From JAWODU01 sp046483125 (GTDB taxonomy: Bacteria; Verrucomicrobiota; Kiritimatiellia; UBA8416; JAWODU01), in contig JAWODU010000101.1 in NCBI GenBank assembly GCA_046483125.1, forward strand, positions 1 through 17,217: a stretch of 17,217 nucleotides of DNA, in the 5' to 3' direction. The notes beneath the pieces were generated by a model. That model did not search any database, was not told where the DNA came from, and saw only the letters and a program-made list of their open reading frames with translations. Each line of letters begins with the position of its first letter. Within the stretch, counting starts at the first letter, position 1. Made by a program: the position numbers and the translations under genes. Shown here in pieces: positions 6,956 through 14,305 of this stretch.

Positions 6956-9900
6956 AGGTTCGCGACGGCCCGGGATCCTGAGTAGGTTGCGCGTTCGCCT
7001 GCCGGCAGTCTGCCTGAGAGCCGCGAATCTCGGATCCCTGCTGACGATCCGGGCGACTTCGGATCCGCCGTAGTACATTGCGTCCTGCAGGGTTTTTCGC
7101 GCGGAGTTGGTGTTTCCGAGAGAAAGTTGAATAGCAGTGAGATCAAGCGCCGCGCGCCAGTCCGAGGGCTTGAGTTCGTGGTAGCGGCCAAGGGCCTTGA
7201 CGGCGCCCGCAGGTTTCCCCCCCTCGATATATATTTTTGCCATCTGCAGAAATACCTCCGGCGGCGCCTGCTCGGGCATTCTGTCGATACACCGGTCCAG
7301 CGCTTTGGCGGCGTCATTCCTCCGTCCGGCTCGGTGAAGCAGCTGGGCCGCGTTGAGGTGATACTGGGGTGGAAGTGTCGGGTTGTTGACTATTCCCGTA
7401 ATCAACTGCATAAAGGCGGAATTGTTACCGACACTGAGATAGAGCTGTGCCAGTTTAAGGGCCTGGTGTACTTCTATCTTGCCTGAAGAGTTTTTGACGG
7501 ATTCCAGCCGGCGAATTTCCGAAAAAGTCTCTTCCAGCCTGTCGAGATGCCCCAGGAACTGTTTCGCTCCCGTGTTATTGGGGTCGTGGTACAGGAATTC
7601 CTCGACGACATTCCGGGCGTCCTGGAAACGGTGTTGAACCATGTAGACTTCCTGGGCGAGACGAAGATTCGCCTCGGGGCTGAGCGGATAAATGAGAAGT
7701 GCTTCGTGATAGGCTTGTTCGGACATGCGGGGTTTGCCCTTGTGCGAGTAAAGGCCGGCAATAGCGCCGCGGAGTTTGGAAAATGACTTGCGCGCTGTTA
7801 TGTCGCGCAGAAACTCAATGTCCGCCGTGAGACAGCGCGTATACCAGTCCCAGAACTCCATGTCATTGCGCACCATTCTGCGAGTCAGGTTAATCGGCTC
7901 CGGGTTTATCTTCATGATAAGGCCGTGAGGCTCGAGATAAGGGTGCATCCACCGTATTACGTAGCTTTCTTCAATGTAGAAAGCGTGTTTATGTTTGTTA
8001 TGCTCGAACATTTTCCTGGCGATGATCCCGTTGATTTCCATAACCTGTGCGGCGCCGCTCACCTGTACGCGGCCGTCGGCGAAGGTAACGCTGTTATCAC
8101 CGGCGCGGCGGCGCGATTGTACGTATTCACGGAAAGCCTCTGCGCTGTCCGGAGGCGCGGCTATCCATATCCGGTCTCCGTAGAGATCTCTCATGACGTT
8201 GAGGTAGGTTTTGTCCGCGAGGGCGTTCTGGGTTATCAGGTAGACGTCTTCCCGGACGCGGGCGGAGTATATCATGTAAGTGGGTACAAACCGCCCGGGA
8301 TCCGTGCCGCCGTAGAAAATAGCATCGAGCTCCATTGGCGGGGGATATTCGGGGTTGGGCAGGGGCTCGTTTTCGGTGTTGAGTTCTTCTGATACGGCCT
8401 CGGCGCCCCTGAGCTGGTAGTTGCCGAATTGCCAGCCGTAGTCGTGTCCCCTCTGTTCCGCGCCGCCGTAAACTTTCCGTATTTCCCTGTCGTAAGCGTT
8501 TTTCAATATGGGAGCCAGAGGGAGAGCGAAGGCCAGGGCGAGGGACAGATGTTTCATCATGGGGGCGGGCAGGCGCAAATCGCAGATATACGAAAGGAGG
8601 AAAACCAGCCCGTAACCGATCCAGAAGGCGTACAGGGCGTGGGAAGAAATAAATTTAACACGCTGGATAAAGGTGTCCTGAATTGTCATTTTGAGATTGG
8701 CGAGCGTTATAAACAGTATGCCCATGGCCAGAAACCCGAATAGCGTTGCGATAATCCATTTCTGCGACGTGGTTCCTACGGTGACCTTAAGCTCAAAACG
8801 GCTGTGCATGAGTCGGTAGACCAACCAGACGAAAAGAGGGGGCGCCAGTATGAGTCCGGCCGTACCGACACTGCGCATGAGCAGAATCCTTACCTGTTCC
8901 CCGGTCAGCGATTTTCCGGCACTCCGCAGTGGTTCGGTCATGTCGATCATATTTCCGGTCAGCATGACCACGTAGTAAAGATAGAGGACGACGACACCCG
9001 AAAGAATAAAGCCTGAAATAATTTTGTCGGAAATGCCCGCCGAAGGATTTCTGCCCAGAAGCGTATCCGCGTATTCTACGCCTTGATTGATAAGAAGAGA
9101 CGCCGCGCCGGCGAGCATAAGGGCAATAATTCCGGCGGTGAGAGATTTGTAAACAGTATCGGCGCCCTGGCCGGCAAAAAATATCACCTCAAGGAGCCAG
9201 ATCAGCGTTATCAGGGCCCAGAGACCAAACGCGGCATGAACAGCGGAGAAGTTGAACCGGCGTATTCTGATGCGCCATATTGTGAATGGAAGAAAGCCGA
9301 GGAGGGCGACAGGAAGGTAAAATTGCCTCCGAAGGTCGCTTAAGTAAAAACCCAACTGATGGACAAAACGCATCGAAAAAACGTCAGTTGGTTTGATCTT
9401 TTCGTACTGGCCGCGTGTGAGCGCGTGGAGGAAGCCCTCCCATGTTCTTGGATATGCCCAGTTCATCGGCGGGTTCCTGAGATCGGACACTATGGGCATG
9501 AAACCGTAAAATGCCACTCCGAGTTCCGAGAGAAAAAATGCGACAGCTACGGTTTTGCCCCTGGGAAGAAAAAAGAAGGCGATGCTCAAAATCAGGAAGT
9601 TCACGGCCGCGTAAACGAAGAAAACCGGGTTTGACGGCGGGGGTATAGGCGGAAGAAGTCCGGCTTTGACGGCGAGCAGGATCATGCCGAAGGGGGCCCC
9701 GGTGATGCAGAAATCCCTGAAAAGGCACAAGTCCTTTACCATCACGGCTGCGACCAGGACCAGGGCGGCAAAAAGAAGGGCCTGGTAATTGGTGAGGCCG
9801 AGTCCGAAAACAATAGCTGTCAGGAACAGATATTTGTCGTCCTGCACTCGCATCCACATGTAAACAAAAAGGAAGATCAGGGCCAGAAAAAGGGCGTTGA

Positions 9901-10432
9901 GACCGTAGACTTCGGCAATGACCGACTGGGACCACATGGCGGGGGTGAAAGCGAATATGAGACTGGCGGACACTCCCGCCACCCAGCATATTATGTTTTC
10001 CATGGACTTTCCGGTGCGCGAAGAAAAATGCTCGGAATCACGGAGTATGTGGGAACCCGACCGTGAAATGAGCATTGCCGTTACACCGGCGGCCAGCGAA
10101 CCGCAAACAGCGGAAAGCAGGCCTATGCTCCAGGCGGGATTCGGCTGGCCCAGGTAGGGAACGAAGGAGAAAACACGGGCGAATATCCACGCCATTAGAG
10201 TCCAGATCGGGTAACCGGGCGGATGAGGAACGCCGAGGTGATCGCCCGCGACCGCCAGCTCCCCCGAGTCCTCAAGGGTAACGGTGGGCGCAAGGGTATA
10301 ACAGTAAACGGCAAATGAGATGACTGTTGCCGTCCAGAAGGCGCTCCAGTCGATTTTTCTGAAAAACGAGCTGTGCGCTCCCCGGGCTTCGGGAGCAGTC
10401 GGCCCGGTTGCCGCTTTATTTGAATGTTCCAT
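6932..10432 (-). CDS. DUF2723 (TMEM260-like) multi-spanning membrane protein with TPR tail
   Basis: This is a 1166-residue protein from the ATG at 10432. The DUF2723 signature sits in the first membrane unit: LAPTVTLEDSGELAVAG (residues 47-63), then LGVPHPPGYPIW (66-77). In related GT-C-like proteins the acidic pair and the HPPG loop lie on the external face near the lipid-sugar site. About a dozen or more hydrophobic helices fill residues 30-640. A soluble domain ('AIFYGGTDPGRFVPTYMIY') follows, then a TPR-type helical tail of about 280 residues. Eukaryotic TMEM260 is a protein O-mannosyltransferase, so a polyprenyl-phosphate-sugar-dependent transferase is the best inference. An in-frame TTG at 10495 is rejected as start because it lies inside the -35 element of a good promoter. 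It follows the UbiA gene by 69 bp. Confidence 0.88.
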   Translation of the reverse strand: MEHSNKAATGPTAPEARGAHSSFFRKIDWSAFWTATVISFAVYCYTLAPTVTLEDSGELAVAGDHLGVPHPPGYPIWTLMAWIFARVFSFVPYLGQPNPAWSIGLLSAVCGSLAAGVTAMLISRSGSHILRDSEHFSSRTGKSMENIICWVAGVSASLIFAFTPAMWSQSVIAEVYGLNALFLALIFLFVYMWMRVQDDKYLFLTAIVFGLGLTNYQALLFAALVLVAAVMVKDLCLFRDFCITGAPFGMILLAVKAGLLPPIPPPSNPVFFVYAAVNFLILSIAFFFLPRGKTVAVAFFLSELGVAFYGFMPIVSDLRNPPMNWAYPRTWEGFLHALTRGQYEKIKPTDVFSMRFVHQLGFYLSDLRRQFYLPVALLGFLPFTIWRIRIRRFNFSAVHAAFGLWALITLIWLLEVIFFAGQGADTVYKSLTAGIIALMLAGAASLLINQGVEYADTLLGRNPSAGISDKIISGFILSGVVVLYLYYVVMLTGNMIDMTEPLRSAGKSLTGEQVRILLMRSVGTAGLILAPPLFVWLVYRLMHSRFELKVTVGTTSQKWIIATLFGFLAMGILFITLANLKMTIQDTFIQRVKFISSHALYAFWIGYGLVFLLSYICDLRLPAPMMKHLSLALAFALPLAPILKNAYDREIRKVYGGAEQRGHDYGWQFGNYQLRGAEAVSEELNTENEPLPNPEYPPPMELDAIFYGGTDPGRFVPTYMIYSARVREDVYLITQNALADKTYLNVMRDLYGDRIWIAAPPDSAEAFREYVQSRRRAGDNSVTFADGRVQVSGAAQVMEINGIIARKMFEHNKHKHAFYIEESYVIRWMHPYLEPHGLIMKINPEPINLTRRMVRNDMEFWDWYTRCLTADIEFLRDITARKSFSKLRGAIAGLYSHKGKPRMSEQAYHEALLIYPLSPEANLRLAQEVYMVQHRFQDARNVVEEFLYHDPNNTGAKQFLGHLDRLEETFSEIRRLESVKNSSGKIEVHQALKLAQLYLSVGNNSAFMQLITGIVNNPTLPPQYHLNAAQLLHRAGRRNDAAKALDRCIDRMPEQAPPEVFLQMAKIYIEGGKPAGAVKALGRYHELKPSDWRAALDLTAIQLSLGNTNSARKTLQDAMYYGGSEVARIVSRDPRFAALRQTAGRRTRNLLRIPGRREPSPALPFP

Positions 10433-10465
10433 ATGCCGGCCCAGCAAGTTGATGTTGAAAGCGCC

Positions 10466-10495
10466 ATTATAGCAGACACGGAATAAAATACGCAA
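10466..10495 (-). promoter_or_regulatory. Promoter for the DUF2723 gene
   Basis: On the minus strand, TTGCGT (10495-10490) and a perfect TATAAT (10471-10466) are separated by 18 bp, and the -10 is preceded by TGC (extended -10 type). The expected transcript start is near 10459, giving a leader of roughly 28 nt to the ATG at 10432. This lets the large membrane protein be transcribed independently of the two upstream genes of the cluster. Confidence 0.65.
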
Positions 10496-10501
10496 GAATC
10501 G

Positions 10502-11422
10502 TCACGGCGGGAATGAAAGCACGGCCCCTACTGTCAACGCGTAAAGCAGTATGTCCGCCAGCAGGGGGATATCCGTAAACAGAAGACGCTCGGGTTTATC
10601 GCCGCGGTGCCGGCGGTACACGAGATACAGATAGCGGAAGACCCCGAAAACAACAAACGGCACGGTAAGGCCGAGCGCACTTGTTCCGAATTTGCGTACG
10701 GTCTGCGGCCACAGGGTGTATATGGCATAAGAAACGATCACCGCGGCGGCGGTGATGGCGATAAGCTGATCCAGAAGTTTAATATCGTACCCGGAAAGAC
10801 TTGTTCTTTGAGGGCGGCCAAAATTTCCGGTTGAGGCCTTTTCATGACGACGCTTGCATAAGGCAAGAAACAGGGCCAGCAGAAAAGTGCACAACAACAG
10901 CCATGGCGAAATGATTATGTCTTTAAGAACCACGGCGCCTCCCAGCGCCCTCAGTACGAAACCGGAACTTATGACGAACACGTCCAGCATGGGGATGCGT
11001 TTGAGGTAAAGGCTGTAAAGCATCTGAATTACAACATAAACGCTTACAACGACATAGAAACGGTATGACAGCAACCATGCGCCCGCGCATCCGGCCGCCA
11101 GCAGAATCAATGCCAGGCCCCATGCGCCTGCGATGGAGAGGCGGGCGGACGCCACCGGACGGAACCGTTTTTCCGGGTGATTGCGGTCAGAAGGCGCGTC
11201 GGCAATGTCGTTGAGGGTATACACGCCGCTGGAAACGATGCAGAAAAGAAGCGCGGCAGGTCCGGCGGCTGAGAGACCGTCGAAGAGTGAAACAGACTGA
11301 CTGCGGTCCCACCAGGCAAAGAAGACAGGCACCAGCACAAAAGCGTTTTTGGTCCACTGGATAGGCCGCATGGTGGCGAGTATCCCGCGGAAAAAAGAAT
11401 ATGCGCTTCGTTCCGGGCTCAT
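10502..11422 (-). CDS. UbiA-family decaprenyl-phosphate phosphoribosyltransferase-like protein
   Basis: This 306-residue integral membrane prenyltransferase matches the architecture of mycobacterial Rv3806c, which makes decaprenyl-phosphoryl-5-phosphoribose from PRPP. The Mg-binding motif is NDIADAPSDRNHPEKRFRP (residues 71-89). A second loop reads YSLYLKRIPMLDVFV (136-150) followed by GFVLRALGG, then a cytoplasmic KRRHEK turn (190-195). About eight or nine hydrophobic helices are present. The ATG at 11422 overlaps the stop of the upstream GT2 gene in ATGA, and GGAGGG lies 9 nt upstream. A longer open frame reaching back to 11707 runs through the GT2 gene and is rejected. Ring-isoprenoid UbiA functions are less likely because the HPEKRFRP motif form is specific to the phosphoribosyl group. 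Confidence 0.86.
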   Translation of the reverse strand: MSPERSAYSFFRGILATMRPIQWTKNAFVLVPVFFAWWDRSQSVSLFDGLSAAGPAALLFCIVSSGVYTLNDIADAPSDRNHPEKRFRPVASARLSIAGAWGLALILLAAGCAGAWLLSYRFYVVVSVYVVIQMLYSLYLKRIPMLDVFVISSGFVLRALGGAVVLKDIIISPWLLLCTFLLALFLALCKRRHEKASTGNFGRPQRTSLSGYDIKLLDQLIAITAAAVIVSYAIYTLWPQTVRKFGTSALGLTVPFVVFGVFRYLYLVYRRHRGDKPERLLFTDIPLLADILLYALTVGAVLSFPP

Positions 11423-12186
11423 TGTCGCGGACCCTCCGAAGCCTTGCCTGATCCTTCGGCCGGGGGAGCGGGACGCCTTCTGAATCCGCTTCGAATAGCC
11501 AGTTTCCACACAATTGCGAGGGCTTCTTTGGCTATTGCCGTGTTCATTTTTGAATAACCCGATCGGCGGTCCTCGAAAATAATGGGTATTTCGAGAATTC
11601 GAAACCCTTTGAGCCACGCTGTATGAGTCATTTCCACCTGAAACGAGTAGCCTGTGGACATTATCCGGTCGAGATCTATCGCGGCCAGAACCCTGCGGCG
11701 GTAGCACTTGTACCCGCCCGTTGGATCTGTCACGGGCATTCCGGTGACCAGGCGTATATATGCGGCGGCACCCTTGCTGAGCATGAGGCGGCTCAGCGGC
11801 CAGTTTGTTATCCTTATGCCGCCCACGTAGCGGGAACCGAGCACGAGGTCGGCCTTTTCGGCGGCGGAGACAAAGTTAGGCAGTTCGGCGGGGTTGTGGG
11901 AGAAGTCGGCGTCCATCTCGAAGATAATCTCGTATTCGGATTGAAGCGCCCATTTGAAACCAGTGATGTACGCACGGCCCAGGCCGGACTTGGCGTCGCG
12001 GTGAAAAACGTGAACGCGCGCATCGGAGGACTGCATTTCATCAAGGATGGCACCGGTCCCGTCCGGGGAGTCGTCGTCCACAAAGAGGATGTCGGAACGG
12101 GGAAGGTAAGTGAATACTGACGAGGCAATGGGGCGGACGTTGTCCTTCTCGTCATAGGTCGGAATGATTACCAGCATATCATTCAT
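11419..12186 (-). CDS. DPM1-like polyprenyl-phosphate glycosyltransferase (GT2)
   Basis: This 255-residue GT-A enzyme should transfer a hexose, typically mannose from GDP-mannose, to polyprenyl phosphate at the cytoplasmic membrane. Motifs in order: IIPTYDEKDN (7-16), FVDDDSPDGTG (35-45), metal-binding EMDADFSHNP (90-99), GSRYVGG (117-123), DPTGGYKCYRR (154-164), GYSFQVEM (179-186) and RRSGYSKM (207-214). These are those of DPM1/Ppm1 proteins. It lacks the two C-terminal membrane helices of the GtrB/ArnC group and ends in a Pro/Gly/Lys tail. The stop overlaps the UbiA start by 4 bp, so the two are translationally coupled. The actual sugar is not determined by the motifs. Confidence 0.92.
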   Translation of the reverse strand: MNDMLVIIPTYDEKDNVRPIASSVFTYLPRSDILFVDDDSPDGTGAILDEMQSSDARVHVFHRDAKSGLGRAYITGFKWALQSEYEIIFEMDADFSHNPAELPNFVSAAEKADLVLGSRYVGGIRITNWPLSRLMLSKGAAAYIRLVTGMPVTDPTGGYKCYRRRVLAAIDLDRIMSTGYSFQVEMTHTAWLKGFRILEIPIIFEDRRSGYSKMNTAIAKEALAIVWKLAIRSGFRRRPAPPAEGSGKASEGPRQ

Positions 12187-12193
12187 GGGTGGA

Positions 12194-12222
12194 AATATAG
12201 ATTAGAGACCTCCTGCGGGCAA
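12194..12222 (-). promoter_or_regulatory. Promoter of the glycosylation cluster, possibly leaderless
   Basis: On the minus strand, TTGCCC (12222-12217) and TATATT (12199-12194) are separated by 17 bp. Only 7 bp separate the -10 from the ATG at 12186, so the predicted transcript start falls at or within a base or two of the start codon. An AGGAGGT (12213-12207) lies inside the promoter spacer, 21 bp from the ATG and too far to serve as its ribosome site. Confidence 0.45.
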
Positions 12223-12319
12223 GTGTTTTTCGTGCACGGAGATGCTTGCAAAGTGCGCGGGTAGTGCGGTAACTTGCCTGTTTGAATCAATACGGCGGAG
12301 GGCCGACGGTAAGATACAT

Positions 12320-13705
12320 ATGGCACTCAAATACAACAACGCTTACAATACGTTCGACTCGGATTCCTACACCGTACATCTCGATAACCCGAAGGCCCCG
12401 GAGCTTTTCAGGGATATTTTTCCGTATTCGGCAGCACCCCGGCTGGGGTTTAATCACCGGCTCGTGCCTATGCGCACTCCGGAGGATATCTGGATTACGG
12501 ACACCACGTTTCGCGACGGTCAACAGTCTCTGCCCCCGTACACGGTGAAACAGCTCGTGGATCTTTACAAGATGCTTTACCGGCTGGGAGGGAAGGCCGG
12601 AGTCATAAGGCAGTCTGAATTTTTTCTGTATACCTCCAAGGACCAGCACGTAATAGACAAGGTGCTTTCCCTTGGATACAGGTATCCGGAAGTCACGGGG
12701 TGGATCCGCGCGCACCAAAAGGACCTCAAACTCGTCAAGGAACTTGGACTGAAGGAAACCGGCATACTTACTTCGGCGTCGGACTATCACATATATCTGA
12801 AACTGAAGAAGAACCGCAGGGAGGCTGTAAGGCAGTATCTGAGAATCGTAGAGGAGGCATTGGATGAAGGCATAACGCCAAGATGTCATTTTGAGGACGC
12901 CACGCGGGCCGACTTCTACGGTTTCGTGGTCCCCTTCGCCGCGGAACTTATGAAGCTGGCCGAAAAGCATAAGAGTGTTATCAAGATAAGAGTGTGCGAC
13001 ACACTGGGGCTCGGCGTTCCCTATCCGGGTGTGGCAATGCCCCGCTCGGTACCCGGTCTTATCTACGGCCTTGCTTATTACGCGGGGGTTCCGTCTGAAT
13101 GGATGGAATGGCACGGGCATAACGATCTCAACCTTGTAACCGCGAATGCCGTGACAGCGTGGCTTTACGGATGCAGTGCGGCGAACGGTACCATGCTGGG
13201 TCTTGGGGAAAGAACCGGCAACCCGCCTATTGAAGGGTTGGTTATGAGTTATATGCAGTTGAGAGGGGGAAGGCCCCATCTGGACACTACGGTGATTACC
13301 GAAATTGCGGAATATTTTGAGAAAGAACTGGATATCGGAATTCCTGCCAACCAGCCGCTTGTTGGGAAGGATTTCAATATGACAAGGGCGGGGATTCACG
13401 CCGACGGACTGTTGAAAAATGAAGAAATCTACAACGCGTTTGACACCGAATCTCTGCTTAACAGACCCATATCCGTTGCTGTAAGCGATAAAAGCGGCGC
13501 TGCAGGGATTCTCATGTGGATCCATAATAAGATCGGCCGGGGAGCGGGGCTTGCAAAGGACCATCCCGGAGTGCGAAAGATTGCAGAGTGGGTTGCCGAA
13601 GAATACGCGGGCGGCAGAAGTACGGCCATTTCGGATGACGAGATGTTTGCGCAGGTAAAGGAACACCTGGCCGAATGGGCAAGGGAGAGCGGTTTTGAAT
13701 TATGA
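12320..13705 (+). CDS. Re-citrate synthase / isopropylmalate synthase family enzyme
   Basis: This 461-residue enzyme condenses acetyl-CoA with a 2-oxo acid on a TIM barrel. Motifs: WITDTTFRDGQQS (58-70, metal ligand Asp61 and catalytic Arg65), RCHFEDATRADFYGF (188-202), HGHND (265-269, metal His265/267), and GERTGNPPIE (296-305). The leader 'FRDIFPY', 'GVIRQSEFFLYT', 'TGWIRA' and 'RAGIHADGLLKNEEIYNAFD' recall, from memory, the Re-citrate synthase of Clostridium kluyveri rather than canonical LeuA. The C-terminal LeuA allosteric domain is missing. The ATG at 12320 gives the family's usual N-terminus. An upstream in-frame ATG at 12242 has GGAG touching it, so that start is unlikely. It overlaps def by 11 bp. 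The family is certain. Substrate (oxaloacetate or 2-oxoisovalerate) is not. Confidence 0.85.
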   Translation: MALKYNNAYNTFDSDSYTVHLDNPKAPELFRDIFPYSAAPRLGFNHRLVPMRTPEDIWITDTTFRDGQQSLPPYTVKQLVDLYKMLYRLGGKAGVIRQSEFFLYTSKDQHVIDKVLSLGYRYPEVTGWIRAHQKDLKLVKELGLKETGILTSASDYHIYLKLKKNRREAVRQYLRIVEEALDEGITPRCHFEDATRADFYGFVVPFAAELMKLAEKHKSVIKIRVCDTLGLGVPYPGVAMPRSVPGLIYGLAYYAGVPSEWMEWHGHNDLNLVTANAVTAWLYGCSAANGTMLGLGERTGNPPIEGLVMSYMQLRGGRPHLDTTVITEIAEYFEKELDIGIPANQPLVGKDFNMTRAGIHADGLLKNEEIYNAFDTESLLNRPISVAVSDKSGAAGILMWIHNKIGRGAGLAKDHPGVRKIAEWVAEEYAGGRSTAISDDEMFAQVKEHLAEWARESGFEL

Positions 13706-14210
13706 TGTTGTGACCTACGGTGACCCGGCGCTTCGCAGACAGGCGGAACCGATAGAAAAAATTGACGACGAGTTGCGAAGACTCGCCGGTGATATGCTCA
13801 GGACCATGTACGCGACCAGCGGAGTGGGTCTTGCCGCCGAGCAGATAGGCCTCTCCCGGGCAATTTGCGTCATCGACCTGTCCGGCGGAGACGAGAACAG
13901 GAGGGAACCGATAGTAATGCTGAATCCGAGGATTCTGGAGTCCGAGGGAATAGATGAATCCGAAGAGGGATGCCTGAGCGTCCCGGAGGTGTTTCCCAGA
14001 ATCGGCAGGTCATTAAATGTGAAAGCTGTTTACCTTGATCTGGACGGGAACGAACGCGGTGTGGAGGCAAGCGGCCTTCTCGCAAGAGCTATTCAGCATG
14101 AAATAGACCATCTCAACGGTGTCCTGATCATCGACCGGATGTCGCGGGCTGAAAGGGCGGCTTTTTCAGGGAGACTGAAAAAGCTGAAGAAAAATGCCGC
14201 AGTCCGGTAG
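13695..14210 (+). CDS. def: Peptide deformylase
   Basis: This metallo-hydrolase of 171 residues removes the formyl group from nascent N-terminal methionine. All three motifs are intact: GVGLAAEQIG (43-52), EGCLSVP (91-97, metal ligand Cys93) and QHEIDHLNG (134-142, ligands His135/139, catalytic Glu136). The start is TTG 13695, supported by GGGAG at 13683-13687 with 7 bp spacing. Nearby ATG codons at 13702 and 13705 are out of frame, and the next in-frame start would be GTG 13710. The 11-bp overlap with the upstream synthase implies co-translation. It is not next to fmt, its most common partner. It ends in a Lys-rich tail. Confidence 0.95.
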   Translation: MNYDVVTYGDPALRRQAEPIEKIDDELRRLAGDMLRTMYATSGVGLAAEQIGLSRAICVIDLSGGDENRREPIVMLNPRILESEGIDESEEGCLSVPEVFPRIGRSLNVKAVYLDLDGNERGVEASGLLARAIQHEIDHLNGVLIIDRMSRAERAAFSGRLKKLKKNAAVR

Positions 14211-14238
14211 AACGTGACAGCGCCAGCCGAAAGAAAGA

Positions 14239-14305
14239 AACTACGAAATCCGCGAAAAACACGAAAAACGGAAGATCATTCGCGCCTTTCGTGTGTTTCG
14301 TAGTT
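14239..14305. repeat. Nested inverted repeat of CACGAAA-type units between convergent genes
   Basis: The outer arms AACTACGAAA (14239-14248) and TTTCGTAGTT (14296-14305) are perfect complements. Inside lie CACGAAA (14260-14266) with TTTCGTG (14287-14293), and CGCGAA (14251-14256) with TTCGCG (14279-14284). Each side is itself a series of nACGAAA/CGCGAAA units spaced 8-12 bp. The element fills the gap between def and the LeuD-ParA gene, and its right arm overlaps the ParA stop codon (14304-14306). It could act as a two-way terminator or be one copy of a dispersed REP-like family. Similar CACGAAA-rich repeats occur in many environmental genomes, from memory. Confidence 0.75.

Noticed and set aside
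10433..10495. TTG start at 10495 for the DUF2723 protein
   Set aside because: The TTG is part of the -35 hexamer of a good promoter and has no ribosome site, so it would not be transcribed from that promoter. ATG 10432 gives a normal N-terminus.
11423..11707. 95-codon N-terminal extension of the UbiA-family frame
   Set aside because: It runs antiparallel to no independent evidence and overlaps the GT2 coding region in another frame. The ATG at 11422 has GGAGGG upstream and the ATGA overlap typical of coupled genes.
12287..13666. Long open frame of about 459 codons antisense to the citrate/isopropylmalate synthase
   Set aside because: It mirrors a strongly conserved enzyme, its translation shows no recognisable domain, and such shadows are expected opposite G/C-rich genes.
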